The notes: generated by a model not told the origin, from the letters alone. A stretch of 64,000 nt of DNA from Portulaca oleracea (GCA_029582165.1 CM055875.1:30004644-30068643); one strand, 5' to 3'. Counted from the stretch's first letter, positions 1 to 11,800 are shown. A program made the numbers and translations.

Positions 1-546
1 CGACTCGTCTATAAGCACGATATCATCTGCAAAAAGCATGCACCAAGGTAGGTCATCCTTAATGCCTTTCATCAACTCGTCCATAACTAAGGTAAAAAGA
101 AACGGACTCAAAGCTGAACCCTGATGCACCCCAATATCACAAGAGAAATCACTCGTGGTACCAACTGACGTACGGACGCAAGTTTTAACATTTCCATACA
201 TGTCTTTAACGGTCTGAATATAAAGTTCTTTCACTCCTTTCTCCCTCAAGCACTCCCACATCACTTCCCTAGGGACCTTGTCATAAGCTTTTCCTAAATC
301 TATGAACACCATATGGAGATCCTTTCTCCTTTCCCTATACTGCTCCATCAGTCCGCGTAAGAGATGAATCGCTTCTATCGTTTACCTGCCGGGCATAAAG
401 CCAAACTGGTTTTCAGACACAACAACAGTCTCTATCAGCCTTCTCTCAATCACTCGTTCCAAAATCTTCATTGTATGACTCAGTAGCTTAATCCCTCTAT
501 AATTATTACAACATTGAACGTCCCCTTTATTTTTGTATCGCTTAGT
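1..546 (-). pseudogene. LINE (non-LTR) reverse transcriptase fragment, cut by window edge
   Basis: Read on the minus strand this gives the central reverse transcriptase of a plant LINE. In order it shows [57 protein letters not shown] and [12 protein letters not shown]. The FADD box holds the two catalytic aspartates. The frame is open except for one stop at 384-382, directly after FGFMPGR, where family members have a coding residue. Coding similarity ends near 546, before the usual N-terminal RT and endonuclease parts, so the copy is 5' truncated. The C-terminal part lies outside the window. The host would not use this product; the fragment is a relic of LINE retrotransposition. Confidence 0.9.
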
Positions 547-820
547 CCAGTGAGAAGCAATAATAATGTTGGACGAAAAAGATCTATGGCAAAATCCTTA
601 TAGAATGTTCATTTCTATTTTTTATTTTTAGTTTTTTTATATAATAATTGAGTTAACTTTAGATAACTCAATCCCTACAATTTAGGGAAATAAATCTCTC
701 TCTAATCTCATGCATGATTCTAGCTAATCATATGTACCTAAGTGATTTTATTTTATATTTTTCGAAAACCACTAGATGATTTATGGGGAAGGATCATCCA
801 TCGGATCAGATTTGTACGTC

Positions 821-1083
821 CCAGATTGATTCTTCCTACCTTCTTACCGTATCTTTCTTCCTACTGGATCCGCTCCCTATGTATGTATGTACACATTTTT
901 TAGGCAATCTCTCTTTCTCTTTCCCACACACACATAAATACATAGTATGCGTGTGTGTGCGCACATATCTATATAAATATATAAATACACACACCTCCCT
1001 CCCTCCCCCCCATATATGTATGAGCCAAAACAAGGTTATATTAACACCCGACAAAAATGAGGTATAAGCTTATAATAAGCTTA

Positions 1084-1146
<63 letters not shown>

Positions 1147-1195
1147 ATCCGGTAGGAAGAGAGTTTAGGTAGGAAGGTAGCAAATCATTTATAGC
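821..1195. repeat. Inverted repeat enclosing GT-rich microsatellites
   Basis: Arms of about 50 bp at 821-872 and 1143-1195 are imperfect reverse complements (CTTCCTAC...GGATCC against GGATCC...GTAGGAAG). They enclose CA/TA-rich runs and a pure (TG)n tract. The short open frames here are products of the microsatellite and are not genes. Confidence 0.6.
1087..1145. repeat. (TG)n microsatellite
   Basis: About 29 uninterrupted TG dinucleotides, a simple sequence repeat that is probably polymorphic in length. Confidence 0.97.
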
Positions 1196-1210
1196 CTTTG
1201 ATTTTACATC

Positions 1211-1339
1211 TCACAATGTGTGGTCATGGATATCAGGAAGTCTGATCAGGGACTACAAGACCACATTCTCTGAAATTCATGACCTTGCTTCCTAAAATCC
1301 AGGGCCACACTCCATGATATCCATGACTTCACATTGTCA
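1211..1339. repeat. Small hairpin-forming inverted repeat
   Basis: CACAATGTGTGGTCATGGAT near 1211 and ATCCATGACTTCACATTGT near 1320 are inverted copies that could form a hairpin of about 130 bp. No coding potential is seen. Confidence 0.55.
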
Positions 1340-1426
1340 GAAGCGAAACCAAGGGTTGTGATTTGCTCTTCTCACTTTTCTATCAAAACTATCTTCCTAC
1401 CATATCTGTTCCCATATATAAACAGA

Positions 1427-1545
1427 TATATGTGTGTGTGTGTGCGCGCGCGCGCGTGCGCGTGCGCATGAGCGTGCGTGTGTGTGTGTGTGCGCCTGCA
1501 TGTGTGTATGTATGCATGCATGCATGTATGTATGTACAGTATGTA
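1427..1545. repeat. Mixed TG/CG/TA low-complexity tract
   Basis: Runs of TG, CG and TATG/CATG alternate. The Cys/Val/Arg-rich open frames on both strands are artefacts of the dinucleotide repeat. Confidence 0.9.
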
Positions 1546-1748
1546 TGCATATACAAAAAATTGCTCAAAGATACCATAATATTTGAGGAAACTATTTTTG
1601 GGTACCCCAACTTCTTAAAATTCATTTTGAGGTACCCTTAATTTTTAGTAGTAATTATTTGGTGCTTTTTCGGCTATCAATTTTATTAAGTGACCGCAAT
1701 ACCCTTATTTTTCTTCTTCAAGGGTACTTCCAAGTATTTTTTTGATGT

Positions 1749-2215
1749 ATGTATTAGACATTGTGTAATTTTGATTTGGGAAAAGACACTATGTGAACAA
1801 ACCAGCGTTATTGCGTTAACCTTGCGCAATTTGTGAAAATTTGTATTATTTATAAAAATAAATCAAATAATATTTATAAAAAAAAGCTAACTTAACGGGA
1901 CTAAAATTTCCCGGTTAATTTCATGCTCTCAATGGGCCGGGGAGTGGGAGCGATGATTGATAAATTTGTGTAATTTTAATTTTTGATCACCATTGGTTTA
2001 TTTTATTTTATACCATTTGGAACTTGTATTTTTTCGGAAAAAATGCGATGTATTAGACATTGTGTAGTTTTGATTTGCACAATTTGTGAAAATTTGTATT
2101 ATTTACATTGGTGGTTTATAAAAATACATCAAATAATAATTATAAAAAAAGCTAGCTTATTAGGGCTAAAATTTCCCGGTTAATTTCCCGTTCTTGATGG
2201 GTCGGGGAGCAGGAG
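1749..2215 (+). repeat. Imperfect direct duplication of about 170-200 bp
   Basis: The block TATTAGACATTGTGTA...AATTTGTGAAAATTTGTATT...TTTCCCGGTTAATTTC...GGGGAG occurs at about 1749-1955 and again at about 2051-2215, with small indels. GC-rich GGGAGCAGGAGC motifs follow and repeat again to about 2290. No coding signal is seen. Confidence 0.7.
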
Positions 2216-4030
2216 CAAAACTTTGCTCCCGGTCATATGCGGGAGCAGGAGCGGGAGAAAAACATTGCTCTCGGTCGCAAACGGGATTGGAACCTCCAAA
2301 AATTACTGAGATCTCGGTCTTGCTCGTTTCTACATGCAACAAAACACAAAAACATATTTTTGCAAATGAGCCAAAACTCAATACATATATTCTTAAATAG
2401 TTAAATAAATTTTAGCAAGTCATTTTATTTCGCACATTTTAATTCATTTTAAAAGCAACAAAGAGAAGAAAGTAAGCTAAATAAATAAATAAATGGTGCA
2501 TGATTTTATAACTGAGTAGTCGTCTACTTGCAATCATCATAATAAGCCTTCATATACGCATACCCGGACTGATGGGAGGTCTGAACAGAGTTAACCAGTT
2601 GACACTGGTCATGTTAGGAAGTGAATACTACGCTTGTCATAAATTGCAATGGGATGATTCCATGTGCGAAAAACTTATAAAGTATTGATTACCCATAATA
2701 GATGGCATTCATGCTTGTTTAAATTTAAATAAGCGAGTTTAGGTATGGTTGATATAATATGCATACGAAAGATGTAAACTGCAGGTAAAATACGATGAAG
2801 ACTTGAGAGGACTCGAGCGGGGAGTAGAAACAACCTCATAAACTATACTTGAGATTCAAAATACTAAAGTAAATTAATTTTGGAGTTTTGGAAAGGGGAG
2901 TACTTCTAACTCTAAATGAAAAGAATTAAATTTTAGCGAAAAGGGTTGGAAACTTTCAGATTTGTTTTCGATAACTTATAAAAAAAATCATATAATAATT
3001 TTTCAGAAATCTAAAGTTAAATAACTCCTTGTATAAATATCCAAGTGCATCATAAAATAATTTTTCAGAAATCTAAAGTTACAACTACAACTTTCTAGTT
3101 AAGAGTTAAGGTCAAAAGTAAGTGTAAGGGTTTGAAAATGTGAATTAAGAGGGCTTCCTAGCTTTAAATAAAGCTTGAGAGCGACAAAATAGGAAGAAAA
3201 ACGTAGTACAAAATCTAGTCATCGTATGATTATGAGCGAGCAGTCTTTGGAAAGAGGAAAGAAGGCTTTACAATTTTTATGTTGACTCGCAACTCATAAG
3301 AACACAAGAAGGGTCTCAAAAAGGTACTTGCAACGTAACTACTGCATCAATTTTTCAATTCCAAGCAAAAAGTGTGTATTGAGCATATTTCACTAGCTCA
3401 TATATTCTTACAGTGACTTCCAAGTGATACTTGAATACTCCAAATCGCACCAGATCTCTCTCTCTCTCTCCTACTGCCGACTAATGCTCAGAGAAAACCT
3501 CATTGACGGAGTCATAACTTCTAATTGACCCAAAGCCCTCAACTTCTACCTCAAATACTCATTAGTTTGGCTTCCAATCGGTAGATCTAGGGTTTACTAT
3601 TAGTGAGGATGGATTGACCAAATTTATCGATTTGGGTCGCGATACATATCGATCTAGGATGCTATCGATCTCTAAGTGGGATCACGATCATAGGATAAGG
3701 ATCCAAGGGTGGTTGACCGATTCAGGTAACTATGCTAGCCACTTCTCTATCAACCACCACCCACCACCAGTTCCAACCATATCTCCTCTGCTACGATTGA
3801 TTCTTATTTGTCTAGACGCCCCCACCTCCACAACCATCACATATGTTTTTTTTGGAAATGGTAAGTATTACGTCTATCTGGATGATCTTTCTCTCAAGTA
3901 TTACATCTATCTAGATGATCTCTAAATGTTTTTTTGGAAATATTTTCGGAAATGGTAAGTATTACGTCTATATACAATAATATTATGGAAATCTAAAGAA
4001 GGAAGTGTGAAAAGATTTCGTAAGATTATA
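2216..4030. other. Intergenic, no recognisable gene
   Basis: AT-rich DNA with stop codons in all frames. A 27-bp phrase containing TTTTTCAGAAATCTAAAGTT is repeated at about 2995 and 3058. A short TC run lies at 3454-3471. A phrase with CTATCTGGATGATCT is tandemly duplicated at about 3872-3920. The 103-codon open frame at 3614-3925 shows no family motif and runs into that duplication, so it is not called. Confidence 0.6.
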
Positions 4031-4031
4031 A

Positions 4032-4135
4032 TTAATAAGAGATTTCATGCTTTGCAAACGAAACGGCTGCTTGGTTACCTTTTCTATAGATGTGATGAAT
4101 TTGAAATTGATATGGCCGTAGGAGTAGATGCTGAA
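4032..4135 (-). pseudogene. Possible tail of a LINE RNase H domain
   Basis: On the minus strand a short stretch reads FQIHHIYRKGNQAAVSFAKH. This resembles the last strand and helix of the plant LINE-type RNase H (RVT_3), usually HVYREGNQAAD.LAN. Nothing upstream can be joined to it, so this is a small remnant at best. The match rests on one motif. Confidence 0.35.
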
Positions 4136-4186
4136 TATTTGAAACCAGTGTATGCATTTTATATGGCATACATAAATTACTATAAT

Positions 4187-4560
4187 GTCCTGACCCCTCT
4201 ACGTTGCGAACATTACTAAGAACTACTTCAAGGATCAACGATTGGCCCCATAAATCACCACAAGGGCAGCATACTTCATCCTAACTCACACGCTACCTAA
4301 GAAAACTTACAAGGATCTCACAATTGTTGACTTTGCCGTGCTACCATCTGTAATGGTCTGACCCTTCTCAAGTTGCAGACATTACCAAGTACTGTATTAA
4401 GGATCAACGATTAACTACACAAATCACCACAACTTATTTTAGTGTGCTTCATCCTTGCTCACACGTTACTTGGGACAACATCCTTGGAGGTCATCGATCG
4501 TAAGACTGTTCTCAACTGTGTTAAGCACGCTTAGCTCTAGAGTTCTAGAGAGATGAAGTT
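4187..4560 (-). repeat. Tandem duplication with degenerate 5S-rRNA-like sequence (Cassandra TRIM-like LTR remnant)
   Basis: Two related units of about 160 bp sit in tandem (4187-4345 and 4353-4505), both with CAAGGATCAACGATT or close variants followed by AAATCACCAC. Directly after, the minus strand of about 4475-4540 contains AGAACTC, TAAGCGTGCTT and TGACCTCC in the order and rough spacing of the 3' half of plant 5S rRNA. The same block is known in the LTR of Cassandra TRIM elements. Many positions have drifted, so this is a decayed LTR and not a working 5S gene. Element boundaries were not found. Confidence 0.5.
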
Positions 4561-4890
4561 TCTAAAAGGAAGGTGCACGTACCTTAGTGACATAAGTAGT
4601 TATTTTATTCCCTTTAAACCATACTTTAACCATATATCTGTTAGAGGAAAGGGAGTATAAGGTATATAAAACAATGAGACTCGCTTGGATATATCGCTAA
4701 GATTCGTGGATTGTACTCACTTTCCTTAACAACTATTTACTATACCATAGATATTCAAAGGGATAAAGCTTAGCACTTGTAACACTCAAGAATAATAGTT
4801 TCTCTCTTGAATCACTCAAGTATAGCTACAGTCTAGACAAGATTGAGATTGTGATTAACTTAAAATGCTATGTCTCAAATAGCTTGGAAC

Positions 4891-4910
4891 GTCTCCTATT
4901 TATAGGAGAC
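4891..4910 (-). promoter_or_regulatory. TATA box inside a 20-bp palindrome, copia LTR
   Basis: GTCTCCTATTTATAGGAGAC has 9-bp arms around a TT centre. Read on the element's sense strand its centre is TATAAATA, the probable LTR promoter TATA box. The palindrome is repeated with slightly shorter arms in the other LTR at 23914-23931. Confidence 0.65.
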
Positions 4911-5106
4911 TTCCACCCTCTCATGATATCCTTTAGTCAAAAGGATAATAAAGAGACCTAATGGAGAGATTATGGCCTTAATATGACCTTGACCAAGTCA
5001 AATCATATAGCTGTTGGAATATCTTAATAATCGTGCTTAATAACAATATCAAACACTAATTACACAAAATCATATAGCCGTTAGCATTAAAAACAATTAT
5101 GGGTTC

Positions 5107-5270
5107 CAACACGGTCCGTGTTGGATCAACACAGTCCGTGTTGGGTGCAACACGACCCGTGTTGGGTGCAACACAACCCGTGTTGGTCCAATACGACCCG
5201 GTTGAACCCAGGATAGTTTTCTTTGCTCTCTGGAGACCAACACGACTCGTGTTGGTCTCAGACTCACCCG
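5107..5270. promoter_or_regulatory. Palindrome array CAACACG-NNN-CGTGTTG in copia LTR
   Basis: Five to six units of CAACACGxxxCGTGTTGG or close variants, partly tandem, lie upstream of the TATA box in element sense. The partner LTR (24126-24240) has only about three. The open frames across it merely translate the repeat. The position suggests an enhancer-like U3 array; this is inference. Confidence 0.7.
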
Positions 5271-5416
5271 TGTTGATCATATTCTTGACGTTTCACTTAT
5301 ATATGATCCTTATACTTGTTACATATAATTCTTTAGACTATATAATTAACTTAAACTCTTGAAATATTTCCGACAATCCCCTGCTATTTCAAGAGTATGT
5401 AAACCCTTGAAATAAC

Positions 5417-5790
5417 GAGTAAATTACATTTACTCTACCTGACATTTGTTGTAATAATTTTTGCACACCCGACATTTGGGAAATAATTTTCACCTTACCT
5501 GACATTAAGTGAAAGTGATTTTTAGCGGTAAAATCTTGTCACTTTTCATCGGAAATGAGGAAATACAATAATGCCCCTATATGACTATGTGAATGTATCA
5601 TGTTGTCCATTAATATTTAGAAGGAAATGACTTAAATGTTTCATCGTTTTATTTCTGATGAGAAGTGATCGAATTTGGCCACTAAAAATCACTTTCACTT
5701 AATGTCAGGTAGGGTGAAAATTATTTCCCAAATGTCGGGTGTGCAAAAATTATTACCACAAATGTCAGGTAGGGTATATGTAATTTACTC
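5417..5790. mobile_element. MULE-type MITE in the copia 3' region
   Basis: A 374-bp element begins GAGTAAATTACAT and ends ATGTAATTTACTC, with inverted arms of about 130 bp (CTACCTGACATTTG..., GCACACCCGACATTTGGG...). It is flanked by a perfect 10-bp direct repeat TTGAAATAAC (5407-5416 and 5791-5800). Long arms and a 9-11 bp site repeat fit a non-autonomous Mutator-like element. It has no coding capacity and inserted after the copia element was in place. Confidence 0.92.
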
Positions 5791-6271
5791 TTGAAATAAC
5801 TCTACTTAAGGAGCATGTACCCCCTCTATTTGAGATATACCTTAACTTGTAATCATCAAAGAAACTCACAAAACATATACCTAATGAAAAGTAGATTGCT
5901 CTTTGAACTTTTCATTTAGTGTATATGAGCCAAAATTGAATCCAAATCACAAAGTAGACATAGCTTTGAACTTTGGATTTATATTGACCAACTATACTCA
6001 TAACACACATACATTTTAATCTTAAGTGTAAATACCTTGGCACTATTATCTGGCCTTGTGTCCTTATCCTTCATAAGTGTTTCGAAACTTTAGCTTATAG
6101 TTCCTTTATGCGGCCACACATAACACTTACATAGGTAAACTTTGTAATACACCACCCCTATAATTAGGTTTTCCACAAAGTTTACTAAGAGAATTACTAT
6201 TCAACCTCTTGTCATTAAAGTTTTCTAAGCATCACTTGACATTGGGATAAAATTTTGATGCTTTCTACTAA

Positions 6272-8805
6272 TTAAAATAACTCCATACTCATTTGAACTT
6301 TAGAAATTGGTTGTATTCCAATTCGTAAAGTTGAGTCTTTGTTGTGATTAGTAGAAATTTGAGCTACACTTAAACCCATCCCCTTTGAAGTGCCTTTTAT
6401 CAAATATATAGATAACCCTTTGGTTAAAGGATCAGCTAGGTTTTCCTTTGATTTGATATATCTTAAAGTCACTACTCCATCCTTTATAAGTTGATGTACA
6501 TAAGCATGCCTCAAACCAATGTGCCTTGACTTGCCATTGTAAACATGAATATACACAACATCAAGAGTAGTTCTGCTATCACAATGAATTGTGGTTGGCG
6601 CCATTGACTTATACCAAATAGGTATTTCCAATAATAAGTTCCTTAACCATTTCGCTTCCTTACATGTAGCATATAATGCTACTAATTCTGAAGACATAGT
6701 GGAGTCTGCTATATTAGCTTGTTTCTTAGAACCTCAAGAAACCGCTCCACCTCCTAATAGGAACACCCATCCACTGGTAGAGGAGAAATCCCCTTTATTT
6801 ATCCAACTCGCATCCGAGTATCCTTCTAAAACCGAAGGTTCTCCTTTATAAGTGAGTTGATAACTTTTAGTCCCAGCTAAATATCTTAATACCCTCCGAA
6901 TCGCAAACCAATGCATGTAACTCAGATTACTTGTAAATCTACTTAACATGCATATTGCATAAGCAATATCTGGCCTTGTACTTGTCATCGCATACATGAG
7001 ACTCCCTATCACCTTGGCATATTCATGTTGATCAACTGGAGAACCCATATTCTTCTCTAGTTTCTTACTTAGATCATAAGGTGTTCTTACCGGGTATACA
7101 TTTTCACCCCCGAATTTATTTAAAATTTTCTCTATGTAATGCTCTTGAGATAAACTTATTCCATCATTATTTCTAATGATCTTAATACCAAGAATTATAT
7201 CCGCTTCACCCATGTCCTTCGTAGAGAACTTTGAGGATAAAAATTCTTTGGTCTTATTAACTTGTTCCATGTCGGTCCCAAAGATCAACATGTCATCAAC
7301 GTATAGGCATATAATCACCCATTTTCCATTCTCAAACTTATAGTATATGTACTTATCCGATTAATTGATTTTATATCCACTTGAAAGCACTACTTCATCA
7401 AACTTTTGATGCCATTGCTTAGGTGCTTGCTTAAGTCCATACAAGGACCTTATAAGTTTACAAACTTTCTTCTCTTGACCTTCAACAACAAACCCTTCGG
7501 GTTGTTCCATATACACCTCCTCTTCTAGTTCTCCATTTAAGAATGCCGTTTTGACATCCATTTGACGGATAACTAGCTTATGGATAGTAGCTAAAGCCAA
7601 CAACACACGTATTGAGGCTATCCTAGCTACCAGTGCATATGTATCAAAGTAGTCAATACCATACTTTTGAGTAAAGCCCCTTACAACCAACCAGGCTTTA
7701 TACCTCTCAACGGTACCATCCACTTTTCTTTTCCTTTTAAAGATCCATTTAGAGGTAATTGGTTTACTTCCCGGAGGAAGGTCAACCAATATCCAAATAT
7801 TGTTTTCCATTATAGAATCAATCTCATCTTGTACCCCTTCTTTCCATAAAGAAGCATCATGTGATTGCATAGCTTCTTTAAAAGTTTTTGGATCTTTATC
7901 TATGTTGTACATACATAGGGTCTCACTTTCAATTGAGTCCCTTGAACCTTCTACCAAATAAACATAGAAGTCCGAACCAAAATCCTTTGGCTTCCTTGAT
8001 CTTTTACTCCTTAATTCAATATTTTCATCTTCTTCATCATGAATAACATCATGACTCAAAAGATCACCTTGTATGGATGTATCCTCATGATTTTCATCTT
8101 GAGGTTTAATTAGAGGAACAATATCTTGAGTTATATCATTAGGTCTAGGAATTGAAGAGAACCTAATCCCATCAAAAATTACATCTATTGATTCGTTAAC
8201 GGTATTCACCCAAATGTACTCATTTGGCTCAACCACCAAAAACCTATAAGCTTTGCTATCTTGAGCATAGCCTATAAAGATGCACTCAATTCCTCTTTCA
8301 CCTAACTTTCTTTTCTTAGGTTCCGTGACCTTTACAATGGCCCTACAACCCCAAATCTTAAAATACTTTAGACTTGGTTTCCTTTTGGTCCATAACTCAT
8401 ATGGGGTACTAGAATTCCCTTTGAATGAAACTCTATTCAAAATATAACAAGCCGTTAACATGGCTTCACCCCAAAATCCATTACTTAAACCGGAGTTAGA
8501 CAACATAGAATTCACCATTTCTTTTAAAGTTCTATTTTTCCGTTCCGCAACCCCAATTTGTTGTGGCGTATATGGGGCGGTTGTCTCATGAAAAATTCCC
8601 GTTTCTTGGAAAAACTTTCGATCATAAAATTCCCCTCCCCTGTCGGATCTTAAAGTCTTAATTAAGGTCTCACATTGAAGTTCACTTCTAGTTTTGTAAA
8701 CTCTAAACTTTTCAAGTGTTTCATCTTTAGAACTCAAAAGATAAACTTGACAATATCTAGAATAATCACCAATGAATGTCACATAATACTTCATACCACC
8801 TATAG
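6272..8805 (-). pseudogene. Copia pol, downstream part: integrase core, RT, RNase H
   Basis: Reading from 8805 down, the order is integrase core with YVTFIGDYSRYC, LRSDRGGEFYD and PYTPQQIGVAERKNRT (D, D, E catalytic residues), then the integrase C-terminal part with GWGCR-type motif IWGCRAIVK. The RT follows with [45 protein letters not shown] and YVDDMLIFG (both catalytic Asp present). RNase H follows with GYSDASW, SSELVALYATCKEAKWL, HCDSRTTLD and ADPLTKGL. Only two stops break the frame, at 7363-7361 (before YVDD) and 6736-6734 (before the RNase H tail). The first integrase part and Gag lie beyond the chromovirus at 22118-23730. The copy is defective but not heavily decayed. Confidence 0.93.
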
Positions 8806-8810
8806 AAGGT

Positions 8811-11800
8811 TCTAATAACCCGCCCCAAAATCACGATTAATTAAGCGCTAATTACCATAATTACCTAAGTTGCGTATAAATTTTTTTTTCGCTTTTACCT
8901 TTAATTATTTATTTTATCGGTGTCAAGTCTCGTGCAGGAGATGGCAAAGGGTATCGGGTTACGGGTTTATAAACCTTTAAGTTACTTTATTTACCCGTTA
9001 AGTTAATTTGTATCGGGTTTTACCGTTTACGTTATTTCTTTAACCGAAAAGGGTTTAATTATTTTACCTCTTGACGTTTATATTTTATTATCCAAACCTT
9101 AATTTATTTTATTTAGATTATGTTTATTTTATTACAAGTAATATTTATATTCCATTCATTTAATTTTATTAGTTCAAGTTCTATTTTTATTTTAACCCAA
9201 TTGTTACCGATTAAATTTATTTTGTACAAAACTAATTATTTAAACCTAATACACTTGTAATCATTTTATTTAATTTATAGTTTCAGATTTTAATTAAGTT
9301 ATAATTAGTGTTTTTAAGTTAATTAGAGAGTATATATTAGTAGTAGTAGTAGTTAGAAGGCTTTTTCCTCATTTTCAATTGCAAACTCTCCACACTCTTT
9401 CTCTCTCTATTCCTCTTCCTTGCTCTTTGCCCAGCCAAGCCACGGCCACCAGCAGCCACGATCGCCTGTTTCCGGTCGCCGGAGCCGCCCCTCGCCGCCG
9501 CCAGAGGTGGCCGCCACCTCCTCTTTCCCCTCTCTTGTGTTTTCATCCAATTTCTTCTTCAAAGGTAATCTCTAAAAACCCCCAAATTCAATTCTTTTAA
9601 ACACTAATCTGAGTTTTATGTTTTATATGTGTACTTCTTGTAAATTCTATCTCTTTTACTCTCTTTAATCATGAATTCAAAGTTATGATTGTATTAGTCA
9701 AGTTAGGGTTTGAGGTTAGAGTATGTGCATGTGAAATTTGAGGTGTTCTTGAGGTTTTCTTGATGATTTCTTAATGGATGATGATTTAATCTTAATGCAT
9801 GTGAGTTTCGTGATGAGATTCTGAGTATTAAGGGCTGTTTATAAGAGTTAAGTTTGGTGTTTAAGTGTTGTTGTGTTTAATTTGGGTGAATTAATGACAT
9901 TTTGGTGAAAGAGTGCTAAATTAAGTTGTATTTGAAAGAATGCATGTGGAATCCATGGATGCATGTGAAATTTAAGGTCTTTGATGAGCTATTTGTGAAG
10001 GTTTAATTCTGGAAATATGGTAGATAATAGCTAAAGTGAAGTTTGGTTAAGAATTAGTATGAATTAAGAGCTTAAAACATCGTTAGAGCTGAAATTAAGG
10101 ACATAGAAGTTTCTATCCAATTTCTGGAAATTTACAGAGGTATAGAAGTTGGGTTTTCCCCAGATTTTTACTCCATGAGATAGCCCAAAGTGTTAGCTAA
10201 CCATAGGCTTTGGAATTTCTACATTCCGACTTGTATGGGCCGAGATATAGCCAAACCGTAACGTCGTTTGAATACGTTTCTGAGTCTGTAACTTGAGGGC
10301 TGTTTTTCGTCCCTTTGGAGACCTCTTTAGTTTTTGTGGTAAACATGAAAGTTTTAGGTCACACTGCAAGCTTTCCGGAAAGGTATGGTTTGTATTTATC
10401 CGATGACGGGAGTGTGAAATATGAGCCCGGAAAGAGGGGCTGTCTACTTGAAGTTTCTGCCCAGTTTACTTTTTATAAAATTCCTTTTCTAAGGCCCTAA
10501 ACCAAGCCAATAGGGGACTTTGAGCATTGATAAGTTATGGTTATACGTTATAACCTTAGGTTAAAGTCTTAAGGTTGAAAAGTATGGTTTTGGAAGCCGG
10601 GTTATATCCTAAGGTCACCTATCCAAGAGTGGTGAATTAAACACAAGTTATATGTATCTCCCAATGAGTGTTAGCTTAAGAAGTCAACATCTTTGAGCTG
10701 GTTAAGGTGTTTATCTAGCTAATGGCTTCCAAGTTCTAAATAACTCTCAAGTTAAGTTCCTCTAAGTCCTCAACTCAAAGTTCATTCCTCAAAGTCCATT
10801 ATTCATTCTTTCTTCATCAACCGTGTCATCGACATCGTTTTTCTCTAAATAAGTCTAGAGGAACCCTTTTAATCTCATATTCACCTTCAATCTTTGGTTC
10901 TTATACTTCATTAATCTAAGCTATCTTTCCAAGTGCCCTTCTTTGATTTCACCTTTCTACATCACTATCTCTATATAATTTCAATCCGGAAACTCTAATT
11001 TATTCTAATTCAGCTTCTGTCCGGGCCCATTTTGGAGCCCTTCCTCTCATTCTTAGCCTCTGGTTCTGCTGACAAAGTTGTAGATCATGATTTTCCCTAT
11101 TCTGAGATGTACTCTTTTGCTTCATTCCGATTTTTTTAACTCAAGTTATGCTATAAACTTTATTTTGATATAACCTGAAATTTTCTCTCCAAGTTATTTT
11201 CCTTTATAATTCTCAAGTTACTAAGTATTTGAAGTTAACCCAGAACCTCTTTGGTTCTTCATTCTCAATTATTCTTATTTTAGTTGTCAAGTCGCCCAAG
11301 CCATCTCAGGACCGAGACACACCACCTAAGTTTTCGTCTTTTCAAGGTACGCAAATTGTCCAACCTTTACCGCCTTAGCGCGTGCACTATACATGTATTA
11401 TCAAGTTTAATGCTTTATGTAAATCTTTTATGTCTTAAAGTGGACCCGTCTTATGCTATCATTTATATGTTTATTCATGTTTTAGCACTCCTGATCAGAG
11501 TGCCTTGACTGCCTGTCGATCGCTCGCCAGAATACCCAATCCAAATCTAGATCGATTTGGGCATGCGCGTGTGTGAGGTGCTTGCACCGATCATAAGGGT
11601 TCCACGAATTTTCTATCTATCTCTACTCTATGTTATTTACTCATGTTTATGTTATTCTCACAGCAGTGCAATTTATTGTTTATATTCTTTTTCGTTTTCA
11701 AAATGAATTTAAACGTCGACACTAAAACCGTTTTTGAACGGTTTTACGTGTTGGAGGTTTACGTACTGAGTGTTTCCCCACTCACTTTTTGCAATGTTTT

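Larger units (their letters stand above)
4639..5375 (-). repeat. 3' LTR of the copia element (737 bp)
   Basis: Bounded by TG...CA and matching 23751-24316. In element sense it carries a palindrome array (5107-5270), then a TATA box (TATAAATA, 4904-4897). It keeps two stretches missing from the other LTR: about 90 bp near 4785-4875 and about 22 bp near 5348-5366. It also has more palindrome units. Confidence 0.92.

Noticed and set aside
783..1067. Open frames on both strands around 783-1067
   Set aside because: They translate CA/TG and CCT-rich microsatellite sequence flanked by an inverted repeat; no protein motif.
1363..1641. Cys/Val/Arg-rich frames on both strands
   Set aside because: They are produced by the TG/CG dinucleotide tract.
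2166..2400. Short frames rich in Ala/Gly/Pro on both strands
   Set aside because: They follow the repeated GGGAGCAGGAGC motif; no start context or conservation.
5107..5270. CRISPR-like array of spaced palindromes
   Set aside because: Units are inverted, irregularly spaced and inside a plant LTR; no cas genes and a eukaryotic context.
5056..5362. Repeat-containing frames across the copia LTR palindromes
   Set aside because: The repeated residues (VGSTQSVLG, VGATRPVLG) are translations of the palindrome array, and the frame differs between the two LTRs.
10315..10500. 61-codon frame identical at 20258-20443
   Set aside because: It is identical only because both lie in LTRs of one element; no domain, and it sits in non-coding LTR sequence.
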